Below, piece after piece: positions 24,600 to 33,248 of a stretch of 57,537 bases of DNA. The position numbers and the translations under genes are program-made. The first letter of the stretch is position 1; the number at the start of each line of letters is the position of its first letter. Under the pieces are notes generated by a model that saw only the letters and a program-made list of their open reading frames with translations, ran no database searches and was not told where the DNA came from. Source of the DNA: Pseudomonadales bacterium. GTDB lineage: Bacteria; Pseudomonadota; Gammaproteobacteria; Pseudomonadales; Azotimanducaceae. Location of the stretch: positions 1 to 57,537 of the forward strand of contig JANQKS010000071.1 of the NCBI GenBank assembly GCA_028281005.1, read 5' to 3'.

Positions 24600-25226
24600 A
24601 TGAAAAAAGTAATACTTGCATTCGTCTTGCTCGGTTGGAGCGCCAACGTGTTTGCAGAAGCGGGGGATTGGCTGTTCCGCATCGGCGGCTCCATCGTCGC
24701 ACCGAAATCCGACAACCTGAGTAATCGACCGCTGGAGTTAGACGTGGAAGTTGACGACGGCTATTCCTTGACCTTCACCGGCACCTACTTTTTCACCAAC
24801 AACTGGGCCGTGGAAGTGCTGGCAGCATATCCGTTCCAACACGATATTGAAGTAGACGGTGCCGGAACCGTCGGTGAAGCCACCCATCTGCCGCCAACGG
24901 TATCTGCCCAGTACCACTTTATGCCAGGTAACAACATCCGCCCCTACGTGGGTTTGGGTGTGAACTACACCTTTCTGTTTGACGAAGACATCGACGGCCT
25001 GATCCCGGGTGCGGATCTCGAACTGGACAACTCCGTAGGCTTGGCTGCGCAAGTGGGTGTGGACTTCGATATTGGTGAAAACATGTTTTTAAACGTGGAT
25101 GTACGCTACATCGATATCGACAGCGACGCCGAAGTTAGGCTGCCCGACGGCGGCGGCAAACTGGATCTCGGCACAGTTGAAATCGATCCGATTGTGGCGG
25201 GTGTCCACGTCGGCTGGCGTTTTTAA
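24600..25226 (+). CDS. ompW: OmpW family outer membrane beta-barrel protein
   Basis: 208 residues. Signal peptide MKKVILAFVLLGWSANVFA, then GDWLFRIGGSIVAPKSDN, the usual OmpW start. Eight beta strands can be drawn, including YSLTFTGTYFFTNNWAVEVL and NNIRPYVGLGVNYTFLFDE, and the last strand ends VGWRF with the C-terminal Phe recognised by the BAM machinery. OmpW forms a narrow hydrophobic channel and is induced by FNR in enterobacteria. Ribosome site AAGGA lies 7 bases upstream. The FNR box and -10 upstream support oxygen control; a hairpin follows at 25261. Confidence 0.93.
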   Translation: MKKVILAFVLLGWSANVFAEAGDWLFRIGGSIVAPKSDNLSNRPLELDVEVDDGYSLTFTGTYFFTNNWAVEVLAAYPFQHDIEVDGAGTVGEATHLPPTVSAQYHFMPGNNIRPYVGLGVNYTFLFDEDIDGLIPGADLELDNSVGLAAQVGVDFDIGENMFLNVDVRYIDIDSDAEVRLPDGGGKLDLGTVEIDPIVAGVHVGWRF

Positions 25227-25260
25227 CCACACGTTATCCGTCTCTAGCCTTCTCCACGTG

Positions 25261-25300
25261 CGAACGGGCTTGCGCTTTACAGTGTAAGCCCGTTTGTTTT
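25261..25300 (+). terminator. Intrinsic terminator after ompW
   Basis: AACGGGCTT (25263-25271) pairs with AAGCCCGTT (25286-25294), extended by flanking C-G and inner pairs, and is followed by TGTTTT. It sits 36 bp after the ompW stop and just before the start of the yjdF-like gene. Confidence 0.85.
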
Positions 25301-25307
25301 CACCCCT

Positions 25308-25964
25308 ATGTGGCACCCAGACCGCACCAGCAAACTCATTGTCGGCTTGTGCAGCGTTGTATGGCTGATCTGTGCCATCCGCCCGTGGGATTTTGAAGCC
25401 TGGTTGCTGGAACAGTTTGCCACCGTGGTGGCACTCAGCGTGCTGGCCTGGTGTGTGCACCGCGACATCGTATTCCCCACGCACGCCAAGCTCAGCATGG
25501 CGGTGTTGTTTGTGGCTCACACTATCGGCACACACTTCACTTACTCCGACACACCATACGACGCGTTCTTTAGCGCCGTGAGCGGCGTTTCCATCAACGA
25601 TCTGTTCGGCTGGACGCGTAACCACTACGACCGTTTCGTGCACTTGTTATACGGCGTTACCATGGCCATGCCGGCCGCCATTGTTTTGCAGCATCGTCTC
25701 AACTGCAGCGTTTTTACGGCGCGCTTTCTCGCCGTACATCTCATCATTTCCACGTCCGCGCTTTACGAGTTGGTCGAGTGGTGGGCGGCGCTCATTTTTG
25801 GCGGCGACCTGGGTATGATGTACTTGGGCACCCAAGGTGATGTGTGGGATGCACAGATGGACATTGCCTTGGCAGGGGCAGGTCAACTGACAGTGTATGC
25901 GTTGGTGTACGCCGCGCACCTGCTGCGGGTCATGAGTCTACATCTACGTTATCGGAGCAGTTGA
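25308..25964 (+). CDS. DUF2238 (YjdF-like) inner membrane protein
   Basis: 218 residues with six or seven hydrophobic segments. Family signatures: NHYDRFVHLLYGV, ALYELVEWWAALIFGGD and YLGTQGDVWDAQMDIALAGAG. The function of YjdF/DUF2238 proteins is unknown. The ATG comes 8 bp after the ompW terminator with no obvious ribosome site, so its promoter is unclear. The next gene starts 2 bp after its stop, so the pair is probably co-expressed. Confidence 0.88.
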   Translation: MWHPDRTSKLIVGLCSVVWLICAIRPWDFEAWLLEQFATVVALSVLAWCVHRDIVFPTHAKLSMAVLFVAHTIGTHFTYSDTPYDAFFSAVSGVSINDLFGWTRNHYDRFVHLLYGVTMAMPAAIVLQHRLNCSVFTARFLAVHLIISTSALYELVEWWAALIFGGDLGMMYLGTQGDVWDAQMDIALAGAGQLTVYALVYAAHLLRVMSLHLRYRSS

Positions 25965-25966
25965 AT

Positions 25967-26491
25967 ATGACCGCTACCCACCTTGAGGAACAGCTGCAAC
26001 AGCTCGCCACCCACCTCAGCCGTCACCAATTTACCGTGGCCACCGCAGAGTCCTGCACGGGTGGGCTGTTGGCCGGTGCGTTCACCGGCGTAGCCGGTGC
26101 TTCCAACTGGTATGAAGGGGGATTTGTCACCTACCGCTTAAGCGCCAAACAACATGTGTTGGATATTCACGCCGACACCCTACGCACTTACGGGGCAGTC
26201 AGCGAGGTAGTGGCCCAGCAAATGGCGGAGCGGACGTTGCGCCATTGTGACGCCCACGTGGCCATCGCTACCACCGGCCTAGCCGGTCCGCAAGGGGACG
26301 GTACCGCTACAGCAGTGGGTACGTTATGGATCGGCTGGGCAGGCATCAGCGGCACTCATCCCAAACATACCGAGGCATGGGTGGAGGCTGAGGCGTTTAA
26401 CTTACAAGCGCCGCGTGATGTATTTCGACAACAAGCCGTTGAGCTAGCCGTAGCGGGACTCACAAAACGTCTGTGCGGCAGCCTACCTTAG
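25967..26491 (+). CDS. pncC: Nicotinamide-nucleotide amidohydrolase (CinA C-terminal domain family)
   Basis: 174 residues from the ATG at 25967; a longer in-frame reading from 25844 overlaps yjdF and is rejected. The sequence VATAESCTGGLLAGAFTGVAG, then SNWYEGGFVTYRLSAK and ATTGLAGPQGDGTATAVGTLWIGW, is diagnostic of the PncC/CinA deamidase. It converts nicotinamide mononucleotide to nicotinic acid mononucleotide in NAD salvage. It is the stand-alone form without the CinA N-terminal pyrophosphatase domain. The end of the gene runs into a 14-bp-period duplication. Confidence 0.92.
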   Translation: MTATHLEEQLQQLATHLSRHQFTVATAESCTGGLLAGAFTGVAGASNWYEGGFVTYRLSAKQHVLDIHADTLRTYGAVSEVVAQQMAERTLRHCDAHVAIATTGLAGPQGDGTATAVGTLWIGWAGISGTHPKHTEAWVEAEAFNLQAPRDVFRQQAVELAVAGLTKRLCGSLP

Positions 26492-26518
26492 AGAGTGCGC
26501 CTTAGGGAGTGTGCCTTA
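26486..26518. repeat. 14-bp tandem duplication between convergent genes
   Basis: CCTTAGAGAGTGCG (26486-26499), CCTTAGGGAGTGTG (26500-26513) and a partial CCTTA (26514-26518). The first unit contains the pncC TAG stop, and the last touches the stop of the reverse-strand oxygenase gene. Confidence 0.65.
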
Positions 26519-28066
26519 AGGTTTGGCGATCCACTCATCCAGCAGCATGTGGAAGTGGCGCGGCTTAGTTTCACCGTAGTTAGCAAAGATCACTTCGCCG
26601 TTTTTCATCGCCTTCAGCCCCTTCTGCACTTCCGGCATGTTCACCACGTCCTGGTTAAACACTTTGGCCAACATACCCAGCTCATCCGCATCCACCCAAT
26701 CGTCATCCGGTCCAAGATGATGCACAGGCGCTGCCGGCGGGCGTGACTGTCCTTCCGGCGTGGGCGACAGGTACATACATTCCATGATGCACTCTTCAGG
26801 ATTGTCACCGTGCGGCCGAAAGCGATAGACGATACGGTGAAACGCACCCCACGGGTGAAAATTCGGAAATACGGTCAGGTAGATGGAATCCAACAACTCC
26901 GAATCACTGACGTTGTCCATGATATCGCCGAGGTCTTTGCGAAACGATTCGCGCACTCCGGCAGCCGCGACCTGGCGTAAGTTCATGCCATCGGGCACGT
27001 CAGGCTCAGGCATTAACGGCACCTCTTCGGTACCGGGCAACTGTTTGCCACCCACCCAATCACACATATTGGGATCCGCGTGAGTCATGGGACCTTCGAT
27101 GTACTCACCGCCGGCGGTGAATTTGCTCACATCACCGTTGGCCTGGGTGACATGCACCAAGTCTTCACCCATCTTTTCATACACATGCCCGGTTAGCGGA
27201 TGGCGCAGCTTGGTATACATGCGTGCACCGTCCAGCGGCAACGGGTCATTACCCATCAAGTGCGGACTGGGGGTGAAGTTAGGCGAGATTGCGCGGCAGT
27301 AGTTGCCGAAAACGTCATACTGGGTATTGGCGTCGCCGATGCCGCCAAGAATCGTGGGGTGGGTGGCAATCACGTGATAAGCCTCGCTGAAAGCTTCTTG
27401 CGCAATTTTCCAATTGCACCGCAAGATCTTGGCAACATGGGCTGATTTGTAACGCCGCTCATAGGGCAGGCTGGGAAACTGATCCGATAGATTGCCGAGA
27501 AAGTCCTCTAAAGGTTCAGCATCCAGATCCGGATTGATGAACACAAAACCGCCCCAGCGGCCTACCTTGGTTTCCGGCAGACCGTAGCCTTCCCGATTTT
27601 CCGAGACAGTAGGAAAGTCCCACTCACACGGTACTTCCTTGAGAGAACCATCGGTATTCCAAGCCCAACCGTGGAAGGAACACCTGAATTCCCGCGCCTT
27701 TTTGCCGCCGTGAGATTTCAACAAACGGCCGCGGTGCAAACACACGTTGTAAAACGACTTAAACGCATCTTCCCCGGTACGCACGATGAGAAACGACAAG
27801 TTAGCGATGTCATATTTTAAGTAATCCCCCACTTCGGGTATGTCATCCTCGTGGCAGGCCATCTGCCAGCACCGCTTCCAGACTTTTTCCACTTCCAGGT
27901 CGTGAAATTCTTTGGAGTAGTACTGTTCTGCCGGCACGATGGTGGGGCCAGGCGGCAGCGGCGCATCCACCTTGTACAGTTCAGGTACGGGGTGGCTGTC
28001 CTGCTCCAACAGCTCTTTGTAGGAAATTCCGGCAGACCGATTGGTGCCTGTGAGTGTTTCAACCAT
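26516..28066 (-). CDS. Rieske aromatic-ring-hydroxylating oxygenase, alpha subunit
   Basis: 516 residues. The Rieske [2Fe-2S] motif has Cys109 and His111 (C-L-H) plus Cys129 and His132 (C-S-F-H). The catalytic domain has the segment AQEAFSEAYHVIATHPTILG with the His ligands of mononuclear iron. Such oxygenases attack aromatic rings, steroids or quaternary amines using electrons from a ferredoxin reductase. No beta subunit or reductase is next to it, so they must be encoded elsewhere. At 516 residues it is longer than typical three-component alpha subunits (about 450). Stands alone; substrate unknown. Confidence 0.9.
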   Translation of the reverse strand: MVETLTGTNRSAGISYKELLEQDSHPVPELYKVDAPLPPGPTIVPAEQYYSKEFHDLEVEKVWKRCWQMACHEDDIPEVGDYLKYDIANLSFLIVRTGEDAFKSFYNVCLHRGRLLKSHGGKKAREFRCSFHGWAWNTDGSLKEVPCEWDFPTVSENREGYGLPETKVGRWGGFVFINPDLDAEPLEDFLGNLSDQFPSLPYERRYKSAHVAKILRCNWKIAQEAFSEAYHVIATHPTILGGIGDANTQYDVFGNYCRAISPNFTPSPHLMGNDPLPLDGARMYTKLRHPLTGHVYEKMGEDLVHVTQANGDVSKFTAGGEYIEGPMTHADPNMCDWVGGKQLPGTEEVPLMPEPDVPDGMNLRQVAAAGVRESFRKDLGDIMDNVSDSELLDSIYLTVFPNFHPWGAFHRIVYRFRPHGDNPEECIMECMYLSPTPEGQSRPPAAPVHHLGPDDDWVDADELGMLAKVFNQDVVNMPEVQKGLKAMKNGEVIFANYGETKPRHFHMLLDEWIAKP

Positions 28067-28180
28067 GGCGCTCCTCCTTCGTCAGACCAAATATGAAACG
28101 CGTTCTACATATTCAAAATACGGGAATCCCCCTAAACCGCGGCTCGGGCCGCAGGTTGTGGGCTTAGTTGTGGCCCTAAA

Positions 28181-28204
28181 TTTGGCATTAGTTTTGGCAT
28201 TAGA
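28181..28204. repeat. 12-bp tandem duplication at a stop codon
   Basis: TTTGGCATTAGT (28181-28192) followed by TTTGGCATTAGA (28193-28204). The second copy includes the TAA stop of the reverse-strand glycosyltransferase gene. Confidence 0.65.
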
Positions 28205-29624
28205 TAGAACGACGCCAAAGCACCCATCCGTCATTCAGCACAGCCACCTGTTGATAATCCGCGCCGACCCGCTTGTCAGGGCATACCAACACAGCGGTAT
28301 CTTTTTGTGGTGATGCCGTTAGCGAAGAGGCTGCTTGCGGGGTGATTGTGGAGCGAACGCCAAAGTGGCGAAACAGATAGACCCGCCGCCGTAAATCGTT
28401 CTCACAAAAACCCACCGACGTCACCGGCGGGTTTGCTTGGCCGACATATTTACCCACCGCAAACGCATCGGCGAGATCTTCTTCATGATCGCCAAGGTCG
28501 CCAAAGTGGAACACCGTACGGCTCACCGCCAGCAGCAACACACTCGCGGTGACCCACCAAGGCCATGCCGATGAGCGCCGCAGCCATATTGGGGCACGCC
28601 GCAGCCATGTACCGGAACGCCGCGGCGCTGGCACCTTGACCAACAAAGCCGCCGCCAGCGCAAACAGCGGCATACTCGGCAGCAAGTAGTGTTGGTACTG
28701 GCGTGGGCTAATGAGCAGCGGCAGCGCGGCGCTGCAGCCGATGATCAGCATGGCCCAAAACTCCCGGCTTGGCTTAGCAACACGACTAAACCACGCTGCC
28801 AGCCCTACCAACACCGCCGCCACCAGCAGGTTATAAGCCAACTGCGCGGCTTGATAGCCACGGCCGTGTTCAATCAAACGCTGGCCGCTGATGCTGGCCA
28901 ACAGCTGAGATTGATAATACTGCTGCCAGGATTGCTGTGCGCCATCCATGCTCAACGTCACCACAAACAGTCCTGCCAACACAATTGTGGCAATAGCAGA
29001 GGCCACTAGGGCCCGCTGCCAGTTATTCTGCAGTAGAACGGCAAAACAGCCAGGCACCCCTAATATAAACAGCGCCACCGGACCTTTGACCATCACCGCA
29101 GCAAAACACAGCACCCCAACCAAGATGTTTAACCAAATGTGCTGGTGCGCGTACCAGGCCGCCAGCACAGCCGCCAGGCTAAATACCGTTAACAGGGTTT
29201 CCAACGTATTGTTTTTGATGGCGTAGGTGGTCACCGGCATGAGCAGGAATATCAACAGCGGCCACCAGGCGTTGGACTGCTGGCTAAGCACCCGCCACAG
29301 CCGGGCCAGCAACCAACAAATCAAAATACCCAGGCACAGGCTGTATGTCTTTTCTACCCAGAAAGCATCTCCAAGCAGCGCAAACCACTGACTTTGCAGC
29401 CACAGGCCCAGCGGTGGGTGGTCGTGAAAGGCCGTGAGTTGGGATTCAAAGTGCGGCGGTGCCCAGAAACTGCCTTGGCCCGCCGCCATGAGCTTGGCAA
29501 TCCCTGCATACAAAGTGCCGTCCAAACCCTGAGACATCACCGCCAGGTCCGCTGACAGATACAACCATGCCAACGCCAACACGGCGCACAGCAGCGGCCG
29601 CTCCGCGCTACTCAAATTACTCAC
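28200..29624 (-). CDS. Glycosyltransferase family 39 (ArnT/PMT-like) membrane protein
   Basis: 474 residues with about 10-12 membrane helices and an N-terminal periplasmic loop carrying FHDHPPLGLWLQSQWF. That DHPPL motif, after an acidic residue, is typical of lipid-linked sugar transferases of the GT-C fold. A basic cluster near residue 340 (PAPRRSGTWLRRAPIWLRRS) is probably a cytoplasmic loop. GT39-type enzymes move a sugar from a polyprenyl-phosphate donor to lipid A, protein or polysaccharide on the periplasmic side. The start overlaps the stop of the FAH-like gene (ATGA). Acceptor unknown. Confidence 0.85.
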   Translation of the reverse strand: MSNLSSAERPLLCAVLALAWLYLSADLAVMSQGLDGTLYAGIAKLMAAGQGSFWAPPHFESQLTAFHDHPPLGLWLQSQWFALLGDAFWVEKTYSLCLGILICWLLARLWRVLSQQSNAWWPLLIFLLMPVTTYAIKNNTLETLLTVFSLAAVLAAWYAHQHIWLNILVGVLCFAAVMVKGPVALFILGVPGCFAVLLQNNWQRALVASAIATIVLAGLFVVTLSMDGAQQSWQQYYQSQLLASISGQRLIEHGRGYQAAQLAYNLLVAAVLVGLAAWFSRVAKPSREFWAMLIIGCSAALPLLISPRQYQHYLLPSMPLFALAAALLVKVPAPRRSGTWLRRAPIWLRRSSAWPWWVTASVLLLAVSRTVFHFGDLGDHEEDLADAFAVGKYVGQANPPVTSVGFCENDLRRRVYLFRHFGVRSTITPQAASSLTASPQKDTAVLVCPDKRVGADYQQVAVLNDGWVLWRRSI

Positions 29625-30220
29625 GCAAATTCATTCACCAACGGCGGCAAACCTACAACGGTGACCGTCACCACATCGCCCGCCCGTGGATAAGGGTGTT
29701 TGCCGCCATGTGCCACGCCGCCGGGCGTGCCGGTGCAGATAATATCTCCAGGGTTGAGGCTATGACGGCGGCTGACCAGCGCAACAATCTGCGGGATGGG
29801 AAACACCATATCGCCGCTGTTGCCGCTCTGCCGCAGCCCGCCATTGACGTGTGTCGTACTACCGATGCTGTGCAGGTGGGTAAACTCGTCCAGCGTCGCC
29901 AGACAGGGGCCAATCGGTTTAAATGTTGGAAAACCTTTGGCGTTAGCCACACCCTCTAAACCACCTTGAGCTTGCACATCCCTGGCAGACACGTCGTTTA
30001 GTGGCGCTAAACCGGCCACCACACGCAAAAAGTGGGCGTCTGCCACAGGTATGCGGTCGGTCACCTGCGCCTGAGTAAGCTCCGCCAAACCAGCGTTCGC
30101 CAACGCCGCATCCATGTCCGCAAACGGTGTATCAAGCAACTCAATACAGTCGCCATCACTGTCACCGTCCGACGCTGTCACCCAACGGCCCAACCCCTGT
30201 TCGATTTGCACCAGTTTCAT
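29621..30220 (-). CDS. Fumarylacetoacetate-hydrolase-family protein with internal deletion
   Basis: 199 residues from the ATG at 30220 (MKLVQIEQ, a typical family start with GGGGG upstream); the reading from 30283 adds a non-homologous extension. The N-terminal domain runs to VTDRIPVADAHFL, then jumps straight to RVVAGLAPLNDVSARDVQ. The rest is canonical: FPTFKPIGPCLATLDE, NSGDMVFPIPQIVAL-like region and GDIICTGTPGGV. The stretch normally between, which holds the catalytic His and the metal-binding E-x-E, is missing (about 80 residues). The protein is likely inactive as a hydrolase, or divergent. Coupled by 4 bp to the GT39 gene. Confidence 0.8.
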   Translation of the reverse strand: MKLVQIEQGLGRWVTASDGDSDGDCIELLDTPFADMDAALANAGLAELTQAQVTDRIPVADAHFLRVVAGLAPLNDVSARDVQAQGGLEGVANAKGFPTFKPIGPCLATLDEFTHLHSIGSTTHVNGGLRQSGNSGDMVFPIPQIVALVSRRHSLNPGDIICTGTPGGVAHGGKHPYPRAGDVVTVTVVGLPPLVNEFA

Positions 30221-30281
30221 CTGCCCCCTGGTTGCCGCACACTTAGGCAAACTAAAGTAGTGAAAATCGGAGCCATTGGCC

Positions 30282-32222
30282 ATGCCTCAAACCAGGATTT
30301 GCTGTGTGCTGTTGTCACTGCTTGCGACCTTTGTTCCGTTGAGCCTCATTCACGCAGCTGCGCAACCGGCGCAGACAACCCACCCGGGTAAGCTGGTGTA
30401 CGACCAGCATTGCGCCGCCTGCCACGACCACCCCGAACAAAGTCAGGCGCGTTCGCTGGATACGCTCAAGCGCATGATTCCCGATCTCATCGCTTACGCC
30501 CTCACCGACGGCCGTATGGTAGCCCAGGGTAAGTTGCTCACGGCGGATGAAATGACGACTTTGATGGGGTACTTCAAAGGCCAATCTCAACAAGACAACG
30601 CCTGGGTCAGCGCTGCGTTGTGCCCCATTGAGCGGCTTGGCGTGGACACCACGGCAAAAGCCACGGTGGCCACCTTTGGTTTGGGATTAAAAAACCATCG
30701 TTACCTCAGCGACACTGAGGCAGGTTTGAGCAAGGCGGACATGCAGAATTTGCAACTGGCTTGGGCCATGGCGTTTCCCAACATCACCATGATGCGCTCG
30801 CAACCTGCCATTGTCGGCAACACCCTGTTCATCACCCCGGTCGACAGCCTCCAGCTATACGCCCTCGATATAACCGCGGAGCCTTGTGTAAAGTGGGTGT
30901 ACACCAGCGAAACTCCGCTGCGCTCAAGCCTTACCTTCGGGCGCTTACCGGACACCGAGCGAGGTGTACTCACGTTCGGCGATATGAGCGGCCGCCTGCA
31001 CTTAGTGGACGCGGCAGACGGCGCCAGGCTGTGGGTGAAAGACTTAAAACTCTTTCCGCAGACCATTATCACCGGTACACCGCAACTGGTGGACGGCACC
31101 ATCTACGCCAGCCTGTCGCAATTTGAAATCATGGTAGGCGCCAGCCCGCAACACGAGTGCTGCAAATCTCACGGCGCGGTAGCAGCGGTGGCAGCCGCCA
31201 ACGGCGATACACTGTGGATCAGCCACACCATGCCTGATGCGGAACCGGTCCGCGACCGCGGCGACGGTCAAATGATTTGGGGACCCTCAGGCGCACCGAT
31301 ATGGACCTCCCCCGCCATCGACTTGAAACGCGGCGTGTTATATGTCGGCACTGGAGAAGCCACCTCCGAACCGGCGCATCCTAATACAGACGCCATCCTG
31401 GCCATGGACCTGGACAGCGGTGAGATCCGCTGGAGCTTTCAAGCCACTGCCAACGATATCTATTTGGCGGGTTGCCGCCGGAATAACCGGTCACCCAATT
31501 GTCCGCCGGAAACCAGTGTGGAGCGGGATGTGGATTTTGGCGCCTCGGTGATCATCGCCCAGCGCAGCAACGGCAAAGACATTTTGTTGGCAGGGCAAAA
31601 GTCCAGTGATGTGTGGGCCCTGGATCCGGACAACAATGGCGCGCTGCTATGGCATTGGAACCGCGGGCGCGGCACCGCTAACGGCGGCGTTCATTGGGGT
31701 ATGGCCTATGACGGTGAGAATGTGTATGTGGGCTTAAGCGATCCCGGCCGACCGCGGCCGGGTTTTGAACCACAACCCGGTTTATACGCGATCAAAGTGG
31801 ACAGTGGCGAGTCGGTTTGGAGCCACCGTACCGAGCCGCAATGTGAAAGTCGTCAAGAACGTCTGCCTTATTGTCAGTACTTGTATGGATTCTCCGCGGC
31901 GACTCTGGCGATCGGTGAAACCATCGTGCAAGGCAGTCTGGACGGTTATGTGCGCATCTTTGATGCAGCGGACGGCAAAATCTTGTTCAGCTATGACACC
32001 GTGCGCGACTACCAAGGCATCAACGGCGTTGATGGGCAGGGAGGTGCCATCGACAACGCCTCGGTGGTCGCCGCCAACGGCACCTTATTTGTGAGTTCTG
32101 GCTATGGCATGTTTGGGCAGCCGCCGGGCAATGTGTTGCTTGCGTTTAAACCGCTCAGGTCGAAGCCCGACGGCGCTCAAAAAGAGGTGGCTTTAAATAG
32201 CCGGCTCAAGCAAACGGAGTAG
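30282..32222 (+). CDS. PQQ-type beta-propeller protein with N-terminal haem c domain
   Basis: 646 residues from the ATG at 30282, with GGAG 9 bases before it; a TTG at 30276 is less likely. Signal peptide ends near IHAAA. A cytochrome c motif C-A-A-C-H (VYDQHCAACHDH) lies near residue 40. A propeller with repeated W-motif blades follows, such as LQLYALDITAEPCVKWVY, LDLDSGEIRWSFQA-like sequence, SSDVWALDPDNNGALLWHWN and SGESVWSHRT. The order haem then propeller is that of polyvinyl-alcohol-dehydrogenase-like proteins. Probably a periplasmic PQQ alcohol dehydrogenase. No PQQ synthesis genes are nearby. Confidence 0.83.
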   Translation: MPQTRICCVLLSLLATFVPLSLIHAAAQPAQTTHPGKLVYDQHCAACHDHPEQSQARSLDTLKRMIPDLIAYALTDGRMVAQGKLLTADEMTTLMGYFKGQSQQDNAWVSAALCPIERLGVDTTAKATVATFGLGLKNHRYLSDTEAGLSKADMQNLQLAWAMAFPNITMMRSQPAIVGNTLFITPVDSLQLYALDITAEPCVKWVYTSETPLRSSLTFGRLPDTERGVLTFGDMSGRLHLVDAADGARLWVKDLKLFPQTIITGTPQLVDGTIYASLSQFEIMVGASPQHECCKSHGAVAAVAAANGDTLWISHTMPDAEPVRDRGDGQMIWGPSGAPIWTSPAIDLKRGVLYVGTGEATSEPAHPNTDAILAMDLDSGEIRWSFQATANDIYLAGCRRNNRSPNCPPETSVERDVDFGASVIIAQRSNGKDILLAGQKSSDVWALDPDNNGALLWHWNRGRGTANGGVHWGMAYDGENVYVGLSDPGRPRPGFEPQPGLYAIKVDSGESVWSHRTEPQCESRQERLPYCQYLYGFSAATLAIGETIVQGSLDGYVRIFDAADGKILFSYDTVRDYQGINGVDGQGGAIDNASVVAANGTLFVSSGYGMFGQPPGNVLLAFKPLRSKPDGAQKEVALNSRLKQTE

Positions 32223-32267
32223 TCGGCTCACGGGCTAGACGGTTAGAGCTGTTAGAAGGTTAGGCGA

Positions 32268-33014
32268 CTAAAGGGTGTCGTGCAGCCCACATTCACGCTT
32301 CAGACCAAAAAAGCGTGTGTCCTCAACGGAATCGACTTCGTGTAAAGGCCGCGTGGTGTGTACATCGCCGATAGACACATAACCCTTTTCCCATAGAGGG
32401 TGATAAGGCAGATCGTGTTGCTTCAGGTAATCGAAAATATCTCGGTCGTTCCAGTCTGCCAACGGCGCTACTTTGAAGTAATCACCATTGTCAGCGATGA
32501 ACGGCGTTTGGCTGCGTGTATCAGCCTGGCTACGGCGCACCCCGGTGAACCAGGTGCCAACCCGCAACTCACGCAGTGCCCGTTGCATGGGCTCAACTTT
32601 GTTGTCGTAGTTGTACGCTTCTAAACCTTCAACGCCTTGCAGCCAACGTTGGCCATGCTGGGCTTCCTGCCACGCCGGGCTTTTTAAGCTGCGGTAGGTG
32701 TGCAAATTTAGCTGCAAACGCTCCTGCATCTGCTCGATAAACTCATAGGTCTCCGGGAACAGATAGCCGGTGTCGATCAGCACGACTGGAATGTCGGCCT
32801 GAACCCGGGTCAACAGGTGTAAGCTGACGGCCGCTTGTGCCCCAAACGAGGACGTGAGTATGTGGTGACCCGGCAGCATGGCCATAGCGCTACGCACCCG
32901 CTCTTCAGCGGGGAGCTTTTCAAATTCGCGATTCCAACTCATCAGCTCAGCTTGATTAGCCAGGGCGTCCATCGCAAACTCGGCGGCAGTAGATTGTGCG
33001 GCTCGGATAGTCAC
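32268..33014 (-). CDS. cysH: Phosphoadenylyl-sulfate (PAPS) reductase
   Basis: 248 residues, cytoplasmic, sulfate assimilation: PAPS to sulfite with thioredoxin. Features: SSFGAQAAVSLHLLTRV (P-loop-like), VLIDTGYLFPETYEF, TGVRRSQADTR and the catalytic ECGLH at 241-245 near the C-terminus. The paired cysteines of APS-specific, Fe-S enzymes are absent, so PAPS is the expected substrate. Start codon GTG at 33014; an ATG at 32972 is also in frame, and neither has a convincing ribosome site. A 22-bp perfect dyad lies upstream at 33077. No other cys genes are adjacent. Confidence 0.93.
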   Translation of the reverse strand: MTIRAAQSTAAEFAMDALANQAELMSWNREFEKLPAEERVRSAMAMLPGHHILTSSFGAQAAVSLHLLTRVQADIPVVLIDTGYLFPETYEFIEQMQERLQLNLHTYRSLKSPAWQEAQHGQRWLQGVEGLEAYNYDNKVEPMQRALRELRVGTWFTGVRRSQADTRSQTPFIADNGDYFKVAPLADWNDRDIFDYLKQHDLPYHPLWEKGYVSIGDVHTTRPLHEVDSVEDTRFFGLKRECGLHDTL

Positions 33015-33076
33015 TCGTTTACATCAGTACGTGGGTGAGGCGCTATTTATACGGCTTTTCTCAGATATTCATAATA

Positions 33077-33098
33077 CTGTTTGGCAATAGCCAAACAG
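33077..33098. promoter_or_regulatory. Perfect 22-bp dyad upstream of cysH
   Basis: CTGTTTGGC (33077-33085), AATA, GCCAAACAG (33090-33098). It lies 63 bp upstream of the reverse-strand cysH start, in an AT-rich leader. No T run follows, so an operator or leader hairpin is more likely than a terminator. The regulator is unknown; it does not resemble a typical long CysB site. Confidence 0.5.
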
Positions 33099-33148
33099 CC
33101 ACAGGTTATAACCCTACTTATAGCCACCTATAGCCACTGATCGCCTTA

Positions 33149-33176
33149 GTTAGAGTCAAAAGAGTTAGAGCTAAAA
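33149..33176. repeat. 15-bp-period direct repeat in the cysH/DUF3750 divergent region
   Basis: GTTAGAGTCAAAA (33149-33161) and GTTAGAGCTAAAA (33164-33176). Nearby, TATAGCCAC is also repeated twice around 33120-33136. The 234-bp region between the divergent genes otherwise holds only the dyad at 33077. Confidence 0.5.
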
Positions 33177-33248
33177 GTTCTATCTATATGCACGAGCCGC
33201 GACCTTTGAAACCGTGATGATGAGACGATCGAGGCGTTAACTATTGGA

